From the NCBI RefSeq assembly GCF_938039205.1, contig NZ_CALHVM010000006.1, positions 7,777 through 71,776 on the forward strand: 64,000 bases of DNA, in the 5' to 3' direction. Numbering within the stretch: the stretch's first letter is position 1; every line of letters starts with the position of its first letter. The notes under the pieces were generated by a model that saw only the letters and a program-made list of their open reading frames with translations, searched no databases and was not told where the DNA came from. Shown here piece after piece: positions 43,379 to 52,608 of the stretch. Source of the stretch: an uncultured Campylobacter sp. (GTDB lineage: Bacteria; Campylobacterota; Campylobacteria; Campylobacterales; Campylobacteraceae). Both the position numbers and the translations under genes were made by a program.

Positions 43379-44127
43379 TGTTTGAAGAGCTAAAACCGCA
43401 TTTAATAGAACTTAGAAAAAGGCTTTTCATCAGCGTCATGACCGTGATCGTGATGTTTGTCGTGTGCTTTAGCTTTTGGAATCAAATTTTAGACTTTATC
43501 ATCGCGCCGTTGCAAAACACCCTGCCTGACAATCAAAAAATGGTCTTTCTCGAGGTGCAAGAGCCATTTTTCGTAGCGATGAAGGTGGCGTTTTTTACGG
43601 GGTTTTTGCTCTCGTTGCCGATTATTTTTTGGCAGTTTTGGCTCTTTGTGGCGCCTGGACTTTACGAAAACGAGAAAAAATACGTCATACCGTTTGTGAT
43701 CTCGGCGACCTTTATGTTTCTCGTTGGCGCGGCGTTTTGCTACTACGTCGTCGTTCCTATCGGTTTTGCATTTCTTATAAATTTCGGCCAACAACTATTT
43801 TCCGCGATGCTAAATATCGGCGGCTACGTCGGCTTTTTTACGAAACTGGTCATTGCGTTCGGTATCGCGTTTGAGCTTCCCGTTATCACCTTTTTTCTCG
43901 CTAAACTCGGCCTAGTCGATGATAAGATGCTTAAAAACTCCTTCCGTTACGCTATCGTCGTGATTTTTATATTTGCCGCAGTTATGACGCCTCCGGATAT
44001 CCTCAGCCAGTTTTTGATGGCCGTGCCTCTCATCGGCCTTTACGGGTTTTCTATCTTTATAGCCGCCCGCGTAAATCCGGCTAAAAACGAGGAGTCGGAA
44101 ACCGACGAAGAAAAAGAGGACGAATAA
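43378..44127 (+). CDS. tatC: Twin-arginine translocase subunit TatC
   Basis: A six-helix inner-membrane protein of 249 residues and the receptor for twin-arginine signal peptides. The N-terminal HLIELRKRLF and the FIAPLQNTLP, LEVQEPFFVAMKVAF and FELPVITFFLAKLGLV parts are family hallmarks. The short acidic tail is DEEKEDE. It is translationally coupled to tatB. Confidence 0.97.
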   Translation: MFEELKPHLIELRKRLFISVMTVIVMFVVCFSFWNQILDFIIAPLQNTLPDNQKMVFLEVQEPFFVAMKVAFFTGFLLSLPIIFWQFWLFVAPGLYENEKKYVIPFVISATFMFLVGAAFCYYVVVPIGFAFLINFGQQLFSAMLNIGGYVGFFTKLVIAFGIAFELPVITFFLAKLGLVDDKMLKNSFRYAIVVIFIFAAVMTPPDILSQFLMAVPLIGLYGFSIFIAARVNPAKNEESETDEEKEDE

Positions 44128-44152
44128 TCATGAAATCAAGTAGGCTAGCCAA

Positions 44153-45181
44153 ATGAGTCAAATTTTAAATCCAAACTCGCTTGACGCCTACGACTACGAG
44201 CTACCGCCAGAGCTGATCGCAAATTTTCCGACCTTTCCCAAGGAGGACGCCAGACTGCTAGTCTACGAGCGAGCTAGCGGGAAAATCTCTCATCTAAAAT
44301 TCGGCGACTTGCCTGAAATTTTACCGCCTTGCGATATTATTTTTAACGATACCAAAGTCGTAAAAGCTCGAATTCTCGGCAAAAAAGATAGCGGCGGAGA
44401 GACGGAGCTTTTGCTAAACTCTCCGCTAGCGGACGGTAAATTTAGCGTCTATATAAAAGGCAAAGTTCGCGCGGGCAGCGTTTTAAATTTTAACCAAAAT
44501 TTGACCGCCGAGGTCTGCGAACTCTTTGACGACGGCTCGCGCACGGTCAAATTTAGCCAAAACGGCGAACTTTTGGACACGGCCGCGCTTTATAAAATCC
44601 TATCTCGCATCGGTCACGTGCCTCTACCGCCATATATCAAACGAAGCGACACCAAAGACGATGAGAGCTGGTATCAAAGCGTATTTGCTAAAAACGAAGG
44701 TGCGGTGGCTGCTCCAACGGCTAGCCTGCACTTTAGCGACGAGATGATTGACAAGCTAGCAAAAAACCGCGAGATAGCCTACCTCACGCTGCACGTGGGC
44801 GCTGGGACATTTAAGGGCGTGGAGAGCGAGGATATCACGCAGCACAAGATGCACGCGGAGTTTTACGATATCCCGCAAGATACGCAAAATTTAATCAACT
44901 CAGATAAGCAAATCCTGGGCGTGGGCACGACGGTAACGCGCTGCGTAGAGGAGTTTGCTAGAAGCGGCAAGTCTAGCGGAGAGTGCAGGCTGTTTTTAAA
45001 TTTAAACAACAAACCCATCCGTCAAAACTACCTGCTGACAAATTTTCACCTACCAAAATCGACGCTAATCATGCTAGTAACCAGCTTTATCGGACTTGAG
45101 CAGACTATGCGGATTTATAAAACAGCCGTGGAGCAAAAGTACAAATTTTACTCCTACGGCGACGCGATGCTGGTTATATAG
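44153..45181 (+). CDS. queA: S-adenosylmethionine:tRNA ribosyltransferase-isomerase
   Basis: It makes epoxyqueuosine in tRNA from SAM and preQ1-tRNA. The N-terminus has YDYELPPELIANFP. LHVGAGTFKGV and FHLPKSTLIMLVTSFIG mark the second half. The product is 342 residues, the normal size. It lies 25 bases after tatC. Confidence 0.95.
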   Translation: MSQILNPNSLDAYDYELPPELIANFPTFPKEDARLLVYERASGKISHLKFGDLPEILPPCDIIFNDTKVVKARILGKKDSGGETELLLNSPLADGKFSVYIKGKVRAGSVLNFNQNLTAEVCELFDDGSRTVKFSQNGELLDTAALYKILSRIGHVPLPPYIKRSDTKDDESWYQSVFAKNEGAVAAPTASLHFSDEMIDKLAKNREIAYLTLHVGAGTFKGVESEDITQHKMHAEFYDIPQDTQNLINSDKQILGVGTTVTRCVEEFARSGKSSGECRLFLNLNNKPIRQNYLLTNFHLPKSTLIMLVTSFIGLEQTMRIYKTAVEQKYKFYSYGDAMLVI

Positions 45182-45183
45182 CC

Positions 45184-46206
45184 GTGAGTTTCGCGTATAT
45201 TTTCCTGATTTTTGCCGCGTTTTATATAGCGGTTTTGGGCAGTTGCTATTTTATGGATAAATTTAGAAGGTCAAATGGCGTGATAAAAAAAGAAACTATG
45301 CAAAAAAACGGTACGAGCGAGACCAGCAAATCTAGCGAGGCAAACACGCTACCCAAAGTCGATATCGCGGGCGGTTTGCTGTTTTTGGCATCCTCGCTAA
45401 ACGAGGACGCGCAAAAAAACACGAACTACGTGCTGCTAGACTACGACATCGCCTATCCTAGGCTATTTTACGCAGATATCGCGGCTCTTGCAAAGCTCAT
45501 CGACGCGATGGCTCAAATTTTCCTTTTAAACGTCTCAAACTCGACCGTTACGATCAAATTTTTACTCTCGAACTACTACAAAAACAACATCAAATTTACA
45601 CTTAGCGTCCACTGCGATCATGACTTTTTTACGAGCAAAAGCACGCCTCGCGTAAATATGAACGCGCAAAGCCGCAAATACTACGAAACGGCGATGGCGC
45701 TAGCCGAGCAAAACGGCTCAAGCATCAGATTTGAGTTTGATCACGGCGCACGCATTAGCACCGAGATTTCGTTGCGTCTTTGCGACGACAAGCTCGATCT
45801 CATGCAAAGTTTTAAGATAAAAAATCCCAAAAATTTTAGCGCCCTCATCGCCGAGCCAAACCCCCATTCATTTAATATCATCAAAAAAGATCTCGAGTTT
45901 ATCGGTATCGACGTGAAGCCGAGCAACGAGTGGAGCATCGTAAAGCGCCACATAGAGGACATGATCTTTCGTCCTAACGTCGTCTTTATCGAGGAGAGCC
46001 TGCTACGCGAGATAGATGATGCTCTAGCTACGCTTTTGATAGAAAAAAAGATCGCGCTAGTCGTGCTAAAAACCACGAACGCGGCGATAAATTTAAACCC
46101 AAAAATCCGCGTTTGGACGCTAGTTCAGCCCTATCTATCCGACACTCTCGTGCGTATCTTAAATGAAGCTTACGAATTTGAGATGCAAAACGGGGATAAA
46201 ATTTAG
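45184..46206 (+). CDS. Membrane-anchored protein resembling a degenerate histidine kinase plus receiver
   Basis: I do not recognise a named family. Residues 1-25 form one membrane helix, then a polar linker. Residues about 85-205 resemble a GHKL ATPase fold: DIAALAKLIDAMAQIFLLNVS looks like the N-box helix, KFTLSVHCDHD like the next strand, and YETAMALAEQNGSSIRFEFDHG like the last helix and strand. The glycine-rich G1 and G2 boxes are missing, so ATP binding is unlikely. Residues about 225-320 look receiver-like (FSALIAEPNPHSFNIIKKDL, then KIALVVLKTTN) without a clear phospho-acceptor pocket. It starts with GTG 3 bases after queA. This reading is inference. Confidence 0.55.
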   Translation: MSFAYIFLIFAAFYIAVLGSCYFMDKFRRSNGVIKKETMQKNGTSETSKSSEANTLPKVDIAGGLLFLASSLNEDAQKNTNYVLLDYDIAYPRLFYADIAALAKLIDAMAQIFLLNVSNSTVTIKFLLSNYYKNNIKFTLSVHCDHDFFTSKSTPRVNMNAQSRKYYETAMALAEQNGSSIRFEFDHGARISTEISLRLCDDKLDLMQSFKIKNPKNFSALIAEPNPHSFNIIKKDLEFIGIDVKPSNEWSIVKRHIEDMIFRPNVVFIEESLLREIDDALATLLIEKKIALVVLKTTNAAINLNPKIRVWTLVQPYLSDTLVRILNEAYEFEMQNGDKI

Positions 46207-46293
46207 CTTTCTGAAATTTTACTCGCATTTTTAAACTGCCTTGCTTCGTTTGATAACGCCAAATTTGACCCAAAACCACTAGCTCCAAAATGA

Positions 46294-46299
46294 TATAAT
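46294..46299 (+). promoter_or_regulatory. -10 element for the VOC-family gene
   Basis: TATAAT following TGA lies 24 bases before the ATG at 46323. A good ribosome site CGGAGG sits between them. Confidence 0.6.
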
Positions 46300-46322
46300 A
46301 AACCAAAATATCGGAGGCTAAA

Positions 46323-46752
46323 ATGAATAAAATAACCTGCATCTGCCTAGGCGTACGAAGCATGCAAAGGGCGCTGAAATTTTACAGAGACGGCCTGGGA
46401 TTTGAGACGGACTGCAAAGAGGACAATCCGCCCGTATGCTTTTTTAATACGTCCGGAACCAAATTTGAGCTCTATCCCTTGGGCGCGTTGGCGCGAGATA
46501 TCGACGAAAATAATCCGCCAAAGGGCAGCGGATTTGGCGGCATCACGCTAGCCTATAACGTAAAAAACAAAGAGGACGTGGATAGCACCATAGAGCTAGT
46601 AAAAAAAGGCGGGTGAAACTATCGTCAAGGAGCCTCAAGATGCGTTTTGGGGCGGATATCACGCGTATTTTGCCGATCCGGACGGATACTACTGGGAGGT
46701 GGCTTGGGGGCCTGATTTTAAATTTAACGAGGACGGACTACTCAAATTTTAA
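46323..46752 (+). pseudogene. VOC (glyoxalase-fold) protein gene split by a one-base shift in an A7 run
   Basis: The first frame (46323-46616) gives 97 residues: ITCICLGVRSMQRALKFYRD is the usual VOC start, ending LVKKGG and a stop. The sequence after the stop, read one base off, continues the family: ETIVKEPQDAFWGGYHAYFA, then DPDGYYWEVAWGPDFKF up to a stop at 46750-46752. Removing one A from the A7 run (46601-46607) gives VKKAGETIVKEP in a single frame of about 142 residues. The promoter and ribosome site look intact. It is either a recent pseudogene, a switchable gene or an assembly error. Confidence 0.75.
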
Positions 46753-46813
46753 CTAGTTGCGGCGTTAAAGTGCTTTTATTTTAGCCCCTTACCCGCTGCA
46801 AAAAGGCAAAATC

Positions 46814-47413
46814 ATGAAAGATATAGTCGTATACATACACGGAAAAAACGGAAGCGCGCAAGAAGCGGCCCATTATCAACCGCTTTTTGCAGATAGCGAC
46901 GTGCTGGGATTTGATTACAAGGCTCGCTCGCCGTGGGATGCGAAAGAGGAATTTATGCCGTTTTTTGAGCACATCCTTAAAAACCGCAGATCCGTGACAA
47001 TCGTCGCAAACAGTATCGGCGCGTTTTTTGCCATGCATGCCTTACAGGGCATGGGGATAAAAAAGGCGTATTTTATTTCGCCGATCGTAAATATGCAAAA
47101 ATTGATCGAAAAAATGATGTCGCAGGCGTGTGTGAGCGAGGAGGAGCTGCGAGATAGGGGCGAGCTGGATACAGAATGCGGAGAAAAACTTTCGTGGAAA
47201 TATCTTTGCTACGCTAGAGAGCATCCTATCTGCTGGACGGTGCCGACGCATATTTTATACGGCGAAAATGACGATCTCACCTCTTTTGAAACGATTTGCG
47301 AGTTTGCAAACCAAATCGATGCAACGCTTACCGTTATGAAAAATGGCGAACACTGGTTTCACACAGCAGAGCAAATGCGTTTTTTAGATGACTGGATACG
47401 GAGCTATAGCTGA
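46814..47413 (+). CDS. Alpha/beta hydrolase
   Basis: A 199-residue cytosolic protein with the small alpha/beta hydrolase fold. IVVYIHGKNGS is the first strand and oxyanion loop. VANSIGAFFAMHAL carries the nucleophile serine in an N-S-I-G elbow, where the usual first glycine is replaced. THILYGENDDLT gives the acid and KNGEHWFH the histidine, so the triad is complete. It resembles esterases of the RBBP9/YdeN or UPF0227 kind. The substrate is unknown. Confidence 0.78.
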   Translation: MKDIVVYIHGKNGSAQEAAHYQPLFADSDVLGFDYKARSPWDAKEEFMPFFEHILKNRRSVTIVANSIGAFFAMHALQGMGIKKAYFISPIVNMQKLIEKMMSQACVSEEELRDRGELDTECGEKLSWKYLCYAREHPICWTVPTHILYGENDDLTSFETICEFANQIDATLTVMKNGEHWFHTAEQMRFLDDWIRSYS

Positions 47414-47678
47414 TCGGGGGGCTAGGTTTGGATAAAATTTGACTCCAAGTCGTAGCGCTCCCAGTCTATGCGATCAAATTTAACTTGCAAATCTGCCGCT
47501 CAAGTCGCTTTTAAATTTTATGCAAAATCTCGGCTAAATTTAGCGCCGAGCCGTAAATTTGACTCAAATTTTACTCACTCTATACGAGGTAACGATCGGC
47601 CGAGACGGCCTCAACGCAACTCTGGCGCAAAACTCAAATTTGCCGCCCTTTTACCGCGCGCCAAATTTGCCAACCGCC

Positions 47679-48053
47679 TCAAAGCCCCAAATACCGCTTT
47701 AAAATAATCATCGCCGCGATGCTATCTAGCCGTCCGTCGCGCCTGCCATCGGCGTAAATTTCGCTCGCCTCAAAGCTACTCATCGACTCGTCTTGATAAA
47801 CGACCTCGCCGTCAAATTCGAGTAGCGATACAAAGTGCGCGATCCGCCGCCGCATCTCGTCCTCGCTAGATCCCCCAAGCGGCACACCCACGACAAGCTT
47901 TTTTGCTCCGTATTCGCGCAAAACTGCGCTAACGTCGCGCGCTGCTTGGTTACGATTTTTGCGCAGTACGGGCGTTTGTGGCATCACGGTTTGCCCGACG
48001 GCTAGCGCCACGCCAATACGTTTTAGCCCAACGTCGATGGCCATTATGCTCAT
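47679..48053 (-). CDS. ruvX: RuvX/YqgF-type nuclease, rRNA processing or Holliday junction resolvase-like
   Basis: A 124-residue RNase H-fold protein. AIDVGLKRIGVAL gives the first catalytic Asp, LVVGVPLGGSS the second motif, and DESMSSFEA and RLDSIAAMIILKRYL the acidic residues of the later motifs. In E. coli YqgF is needed for 5' processing of 16S rRNA; the resolvase role is debated. The same dprA-ruvX order is found in C. jejuni. Confidence 0.9.
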   Translation of the reverse strand: MSIMAIDVGLKRIGVALAVGQTVMPQTPVLRKNRNQAARDVSAVLREYGAKKLVVGVPLGGSSEDEMRRRIAHFVSLLEFDGEVVYQDESMSSFEASEIYADGRRDGRLDSIAAMIILKRYLGL

Positions 48054-48249
48054 TTTTATCCTTTAGATTTTCAAATTTAGCGATAAATTTGACGGCCGGC
48101 AAGCTCAAATTTGACAGTATCGCTCCGTCAAATTTACAAAAATAAAACGTCGCCCGGGCGCATTTGATACCGTCAAGCCGCCAAAATTTACTTCAGATTT
48201 TACCGCCGTTTTAACAAAAACTTGCGCGGCATAAATTTAACGCTAAATT

Positions 48250-49017
48250 TTACTCCGCAAATACCGTAAGTCCAGATATTCGCAGTTTGCCTTCGAGTTC
48301 GTATTCGTAAATTTTATCGCCGAATTTTGCTAAGGCCGCATCGAGACTCGCGCCGTTTTTACAAAATTTTATCACCTCGTCCTCTTGCACAGGTGCGGGT
48401 TTACCGCCGAAACGAAGCGCAAAGGCGTCAAAATCGTTTATCAAATTTGCCGCGCCGCTAGCTATTAGCTCATTCGTCCCGTCGCTCTCGCCTAGGCGCT
48501 GAGGCAGCGTAAATATCGGCATGCCAAGCTCTTTTGCCATGCGCGCGCTTTGCATCGAGCCGCTTTTAGCGTCGGCCTGCGCGACAACTAGAGCCTGCGA
48601 GAGCGCGACTACGATGCGGTTTCGCTCCAAAAATCTATAAGCAAGCGGTGGCTCGCCTGGGTCATACTCGCTAAGGGCTAGCGCATTTTGATAGATTTCC
48701 TTGATAATTTTGGCGTTGCTTGGCGGGTAGATTTTGTTTAGTCCGTTGCCAAAAACCGCGATGGTATGCGGATATGCACCCTTGTGTGCGGCGATATCTA
48801 CGCCGATGGCCGCACCACTAACTACGCAAACGCCGCTGTTTGCTAGCGTCCTAGCTAGCGCCTCTACGCACTGCCTGGTGTAAGCGCTTGCCTTTCTGGA
48901 GCCTACGATCGAGACCATCGGACGCTCAAGCAGGGCTAAATTTCCCTCAAAATAGAGCTTTTGCGGTAGCTTTTTTAGACGCGAAAGTCCGCTAGGAAGC
49001 TCGGTTAAGACGTTCAA
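48250..49017 (-). CDS. dprA: DNA processing protein DprA (transformation)
   Basis: DprA protects incoming single-stranded DNA and loads RecA in natural transformation. The Rossmann-like core is clear: VSIVGSRKASAYTR, CVVSGAAIGVDIAAHKG, TIAVFGNGLNKIYPPSN, and LVVAQADAKSGSMQSARMA. The C-terminal winged part is short. The product is 255 residues. It starts with TTG overlapping the yibQ stop. The organism is thus probably naturally competent. Confidence 0.93.
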   Translation of the reverse strand: MNVLTELPSGLSRLKKLPQKLYFEGNLALLERPMVSIVGSRKASAYTRQCVEALARTLANSGVCVVSGAAIGVDIAAHKGAYPHTIAVFGNGLNKIYPPSNAKIIKEIYQNALALSEYDPGEPPLAYRFLERNRIVVALSQALVVAQADAKSGSMQSARMAKELGMPIFTLPQRLGESDGTNELIASGAANLINDFDAFALRFGGKPAPVQEDEVIKFCKNGASLDAALAKFGDKIYEYELEGKLRISGLTVFAE

Positions 49018-50630
49018 AAAAGATCCTTTAAATAGACGACTTCGACCTCTTGCAGGAGTTTTGCGCTTTCTTGCAGGACTTCGATCGTGTTTTTGTGCGG
49101 ATGGCCGATCGCGATGGCGTATGAGCGCTTTTTAGCCAGCTCGACGGCGTATTTTAGCTGCTTTCGCACCGCCGCTTTTGAGCCGTCGTGATCCAAAAAT
49201 ACGTCGCGCGCGATGTATGGCATCGAGTATTTTTTCGCTGCGCCGTAAACCTTGGTCGGCGAAGTCGTCTTACTATCGACGAATATCAAATTTTCGTCCC
49301 GCATCGCCCGCATCATCCTATCCATCGCGGCCGCATCGCTCGTAAATCGGCTGCCCGTGTGGTTGTTGATGTATTTTAGATTTGGAAAGTCTCGCTTGAT
49401 ACTTTGCAGTTTTTTTGCAATCTTTTCATAGTCGTCGTCGACCGCGAGAGTGCCGATCTCAGCGCCCTTAAAGCCGCCTAGAGCCTGCATAGGCAAGTGA
49501 ATCATATAAAAGCTAAAACGCCGCGCCAAAACAGGCGTCTCGGGGTGGGCGGAAGTAGCTGGGAAAAAGGACGGCGTGAGCTTTAGATTTACCGCTTTTA
49601 TCGCGTCTGCCTGGTGCTTGTACGCCACGTCGTCAATGATGATGACTAGGCGCGGTTTGTAGCCGGCTTTTACGGCTGCCTTTACCTCGTTTGTCTCGGT
49701 CGCGCTTTTTTTATCCGTCTTTTTTGTGTCTGCAAATTTGGCTTTTTCGTCTTTTTTAGGCTTTTCTTTTTCTATTTTTTCTTGCTCGTTTTGCTCGGCG
49801 CTTTGCGGCGCATTTTCGGCGTCAAATTTTACTTCAACCTGCCCCACCTGATCGTTTGCGGTATCTTTTGCGTCGCTAAATTCAATATGGATTTTTTCTT
49901 TTTTTAGCGCTTGCTCGAGGGAGTTATTTTGCGCCTGCGACATAGGCGTATCGTCAAAGATCACGGCTTCGGAATTTGCAAAAATATGCGTTCTTTGAGG
50001 CGCTTGATAGCCATCAAATTTAACGTTATCGCCGCTATTTTGAGCGGATTTAGCGGGCTCGTTTTTAAAGTTTAAATTTGACGAATTTAGCTCGACGCCA
50101 CCTTTTTTAGCGCTCGTTTCGCCAAGCTCGGAAGTGTCGCGGGATGCTAAATTTATGCTCTCAGGCAAGATTTTATCTTTAGTCGCAGGCGCGCCCTGCT
50201 CGTTTGGCAAATTTTGATAGTTTTTTTCTTCAGCTCTAGCTTTTTCGCCGCCGATTTTTACTTTACCTTTAGCTTCCGCCTCGTCAAAAAGTGCCTTTAT
50301 ATCGGTCAAATTTGCTCTTGAGCGCACGCCCGATGCGGCTTGCGCGTCTTTTATGGTGACTTTTTCGGAGTCGCTTGAGGCCGAAAGACTTGGCTTGTGG
50401 CTTAAATTTTGCTTTTGCTCGGGCTCGCTTTTATTGCCGAAATACTGCTCGATTTTAGCGATTAGCGCGTTGTCGCTCTTAACTTTTACTCTGACGTCCA
50501 GCAGATAAAACGCCCCGACAAGCAAGATACAGGCGATGAGAAAAGCGGAAAGTAGTAGCTTTAGGCCGCCGCGCGAGCGCCCCTTTTTGGAGCGCCTTTT
50601 CGCGGCTTTTTTTCTAGGTTTCGAGTTCAA
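49014..50630 (-). CDS. Divergent polysaccharide deacetylase (YibQ family) with long linker
   Basis: The basic N-terminus and one membrane helix (LKLLLSAFLIACILLVGAFYLL, about 25-46) anchor it in the inner membrane. The C-terminal domain from about residue 325 is the YibQ/DUF610 domain: RLVIIIDDVAY, ATSAHPETP, YINNHTGSRFT, FVDSKTTSPT, AIAIGHPHKNT. It sits in the periplasm, and its substrate is unknown. The 280 residues between are low-complexity, charged and word-rich (KFD, NL, Gln and Ala runs). The likely start is a TTG directly after ilvC. Confidence 0.85.
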   Translation of the reverse strand: MNSKPRKKAAKRRSKKGRSRGGLKLLLSAFLIACILLVGAFYLLDVRVKVKSDNALIAKIEQYFGNKSEPEQKQNLSHKPSLSASSDSEKVTIKDAQAASGVRSRANLTDIKALFDEAEAKGKVKIGGEKARAEEKNYQNLPNEQGAPATKDKILPESINLASRDTSELGETSAKKGGVELNSSNLNFKNEPAKSAQNSGDNVKFDGYQAPQRTHIFANSEAVIFDDTPMSQAQNNSLEQALKKEKIHIEFSDAKDTANDQVGQVEVKFDAENAPQSAEQNEQEKIEKEKPKKDEKAKFADTKKTDKKSATETNEVKAAVKAGYKPRLVIIIDDVAYKHQADAIKAVNLKLTPSFFPATSAHPETPVLARRFSFYMIHLPMQALGGFKGAEIGTLAVDDDYEKIAKKLQSIKRDFPNLKYINNHTGSRFTSDAAAMDRMMRAMRDENLIFVDSKTTSPTKVYGAAKKYSMPYIARDVFLDHDGSKAAVRKQLKYAVELAKKRSYAIAIGHPHKNTIEVLQESAKLLQEVEVVYLKDLF

Positions 50631-51653
50631 TTAATTTTTGCTTTGATCGATGAGTTTGCCCGCACTTATCCAAGGCATCATGGAGCGTAGTTTTTTGCCA
50701 GTTTGATTTAACAGGCTTCTTTCGGCGATGCCGCGCTCTGCGTTCATGCGTACGTATCCGGCCTTGCGCTCGAGGATGAAGTCTTTTGCAAATTTACCGT
50801 TTTGGATCTCTTTTAGGATTTCTTTCATCGCTTTTTTGCTATCTTCGCCGATGACGCGCGGACCGCTCACGTAGTCGCCGTATTCTGCGGTGTTTGAGAT
50901 AGAGTAGCGCATATCGGCCATGCCGCCTTGATACATTAGATCGACGATTAGTTTTAGCTCGTGCAAGCACTCAAAATACGCCATCTCAGGCTCATATCCA
51001 GCATCTACCAACGTCTCAAAGCCCGCGTTTACCAGTGCGCAAAGTCCGCCGCAAAGTACAGCCTGCTCGCCAAAAAGATCGGTCTCGGTCTCGTCTTTAA
51101 AGGTAGTCTCAATGATGCCCGTTCTACCGCCGCCGATCGCGCTAGCATAGCTTAGAGCTAGTTCTTTGGCCTTTCCGCTTGCGTTTTGCTCTACGGCGAT
51201 TAGATCAGGGATGCCGCCGCCTCGTACAAATTCGCTTCTTACGGTATGGCCAGGTGCTTTTGGAGCGATCATGATGACATCGATGCCTTCAGGAGCTTTG
51301 ATCTGTCCGAAATGCACGTTAAAACCGTGTCCAAAGGCTATCGCGTCGCCTTCGTTTAAATTTGGCTTTATATCTCTTTCAAAAATTTCAGCTTGAAGCT
51401 CGTCCGGAGTCAGTATCATTATGACGTTTGCAGCCTTTGCCGCTTCGGCTACTGTTTTTACCTCAAAGCCCTTTGCTTCGGCTTTTGCCCAACTTTTACC
51501 GCCCTTTGCCAGACCCACGATCACCTTTACGCCGCTATCGCGCAAATTTTCAGCATGCGCGTGTCCTTGCGAGCCAAAACCTATCATTGCCACGGTTTTG
51601 CTTCTAATCAAGCTCAAATCGCAATCTTTGTCATAGTAAATGCTTACTGCCAT
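50631..51653 (-). CDS. ilvC: Ketol-acid reductoisomerase (NADP+)
   Basis: Second step of valine and isoleucine synthesis. The N-terminal NADP site is GFGSQGHAHAENLRDSG, and the C-terminal knotted domain has the Mg-binding ETDLFGEQAVLCGGL and CLHELKLIVDLMYQGGMADM. The product has 340 residues (class I). It is first in the run ilvC-yibQ-dprA and has its own promoter. Confidence 0.98.
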   Translation of the reverse strand: MAVSIYYDKDCDLSLIRSKTVAMIGFGSQGHAHAENLRDSGVKVIVGLAKGGKSWAKAEAKGFEVKTVAEAAKAANVIMILTPDELQAEIFERDIKPNLNEGDAIAFGHGFNVHFGQIKAPEGIDVIMIAPKAPGHTVRSEFVRGGGIPDLIAVEQNASGKAKELALSYASAIGGGRTGIIETTFKDETETDLFGEQAVLCGGLCALVNAGFETLVDAGYEPEMAYFECLHELKLIVDLMYQGGMADMRYSISNTAEYGDYVSGPRVIGEDSKKAMKEILKEIQNGKFAKDFILERKAGYVRMNAERGIAERSLLNQTGKKLRSMMPWISAGKLIDQSKN

Positions 51654-51680
51654 ATTCTCTCCTTTTAAAAAATTTGCGAG

Positions 51681-51686
51681 ATTATA
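51681..51686 (-). promoter_or_regulatory. -10 element for ilvC
   Basis: TATAAT on the minus strand, 27 bases before the ilvC ATG, leaves a leader of about 20 bases. There is no room for a leader peptide or riboswitch. Confidence 0.6.
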
Positions 51687-51789
51687 CTATTTAGTCGCTA
51701 AAATAAGCTTAACGCGTATATTTAAGTTTTTTAAAAAGCCTTTTAGTGTAGAATTGTCACTCATGAAATCTTGATGCAAAGTGTAGAAA

Positions 51790-52608
51790 ATGAATGAATC
51801 AATTTATAAACATATAAAAGCTCTTCCACCACTTGACGATACGATAATAAAAATTCAAACCGTTTGCTCAGACGAAAATAGCTCGCTCAACGAACTATCT
51901 CAAATCGTCGAAAAAGACCCGATGCTAACGGCGAATATACTGCGCTCGGCAAACTCTCCCCTTTATGGATTTAGCAGAGAGATTACTACGATATCAAGAG
52001 CCGTTACGCTATTTGGCATGGCGACTATACGCGGTTTCGCTCTATCAAGCGCAGTCAAAAAAAGCTTTAAGATAAATTTAGATCCTTACGGTATCACTAG
52101 TCAAGATTTTTTAAATATTTCTATAATGCAAAATGCTTTGATGTATAACTGGTATTCAAAAATCAACGCTAGCGAGCTTACAGTTTTAAGCCCTGCTTCG
52201 TTCATGCTAGAAGTCGGCAAAATCGTTATATCCAACGAGCTAAACGAAACAGGAAAAGCTGATGAATTTAAGGCAAAATTAAAAAGCATATCAAGCCCAT
52301 TTGATCTATCGGAGCTAGAAAACGAGATGGTTGGTATCTCAAACGAAACCGTGACCGCTAAAATTTTCGAGCAATGGAACCTTGAGCCCGAGCTTGTCGA
52401 CGCGATTTTATATTCAAACAACCCGGACGATGCGCCTGAACACATAAAAAGCTACTCAAAAGCGCTTAAAGTCGTAAAAAATGCTGTCAATATCTTTAAC
52501 CAACTAAACGACGACAATCTGCAAAATACGTTAATGTGCCTCGACGAATACGGCTTTGCGCAAGATAAATTCCTAGAAGCCGTCGCAAAAGTTAAAGCTA
52601 ATTTGTGA
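51790..52608 (+). CDS. HDOD domain protein
   Basis: A 272-residue cytosolic protein made of one HDOD domain: LPPLDDTIIKIQTVCSDENS, then IVEKDPMLTANILRSANSPL and ISRAVTLFGMATIRGFAL are the hallmark segments. It lacks the HD metal residues, as is normal for the family. HDOD proteins act as output or scaffold parts in signalling. It is divergent from ilvC and overlaps the RNase gene by 4 bases, so a link to RNA turnover is possible. Confidence 0.88.
   Translation: MNESIYKHIKALPPLDDTIIKIQTVCSDENSSLNELSQIVEKDPMLTANILRSANSPLYGFSREITTISRAVTLFGMATIRGFALSSAVKKSFKINLDPYGITSQDFLNISIMQNALMYNWYSKINASELTVLSPASFMLEVGKIVISNELNETGKADEFKAKLKSISSPFDLSELENEMVGISNETVTAKIFEQWNLEPELVDAILYSNNPDDAPEHIKSYSKALKVVKNAVNIFNQLNDDNLQNTLMCLDEYGFAQDKFLEAVAKVKANL

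Noticed and set aside
47414..47678. A 79-codon open frame in the gap between the hydrolase and ruvX
   Set aside because: It has no ribosome site, its peptide is basic low-complexity made from AAATTT words, and the gap holds small hairpins only.
51654..51789. Possible leader peptide or T-box before ilvC
   Set aside because: The leader after the likely -10 box is only about 20 bases, too short for either.
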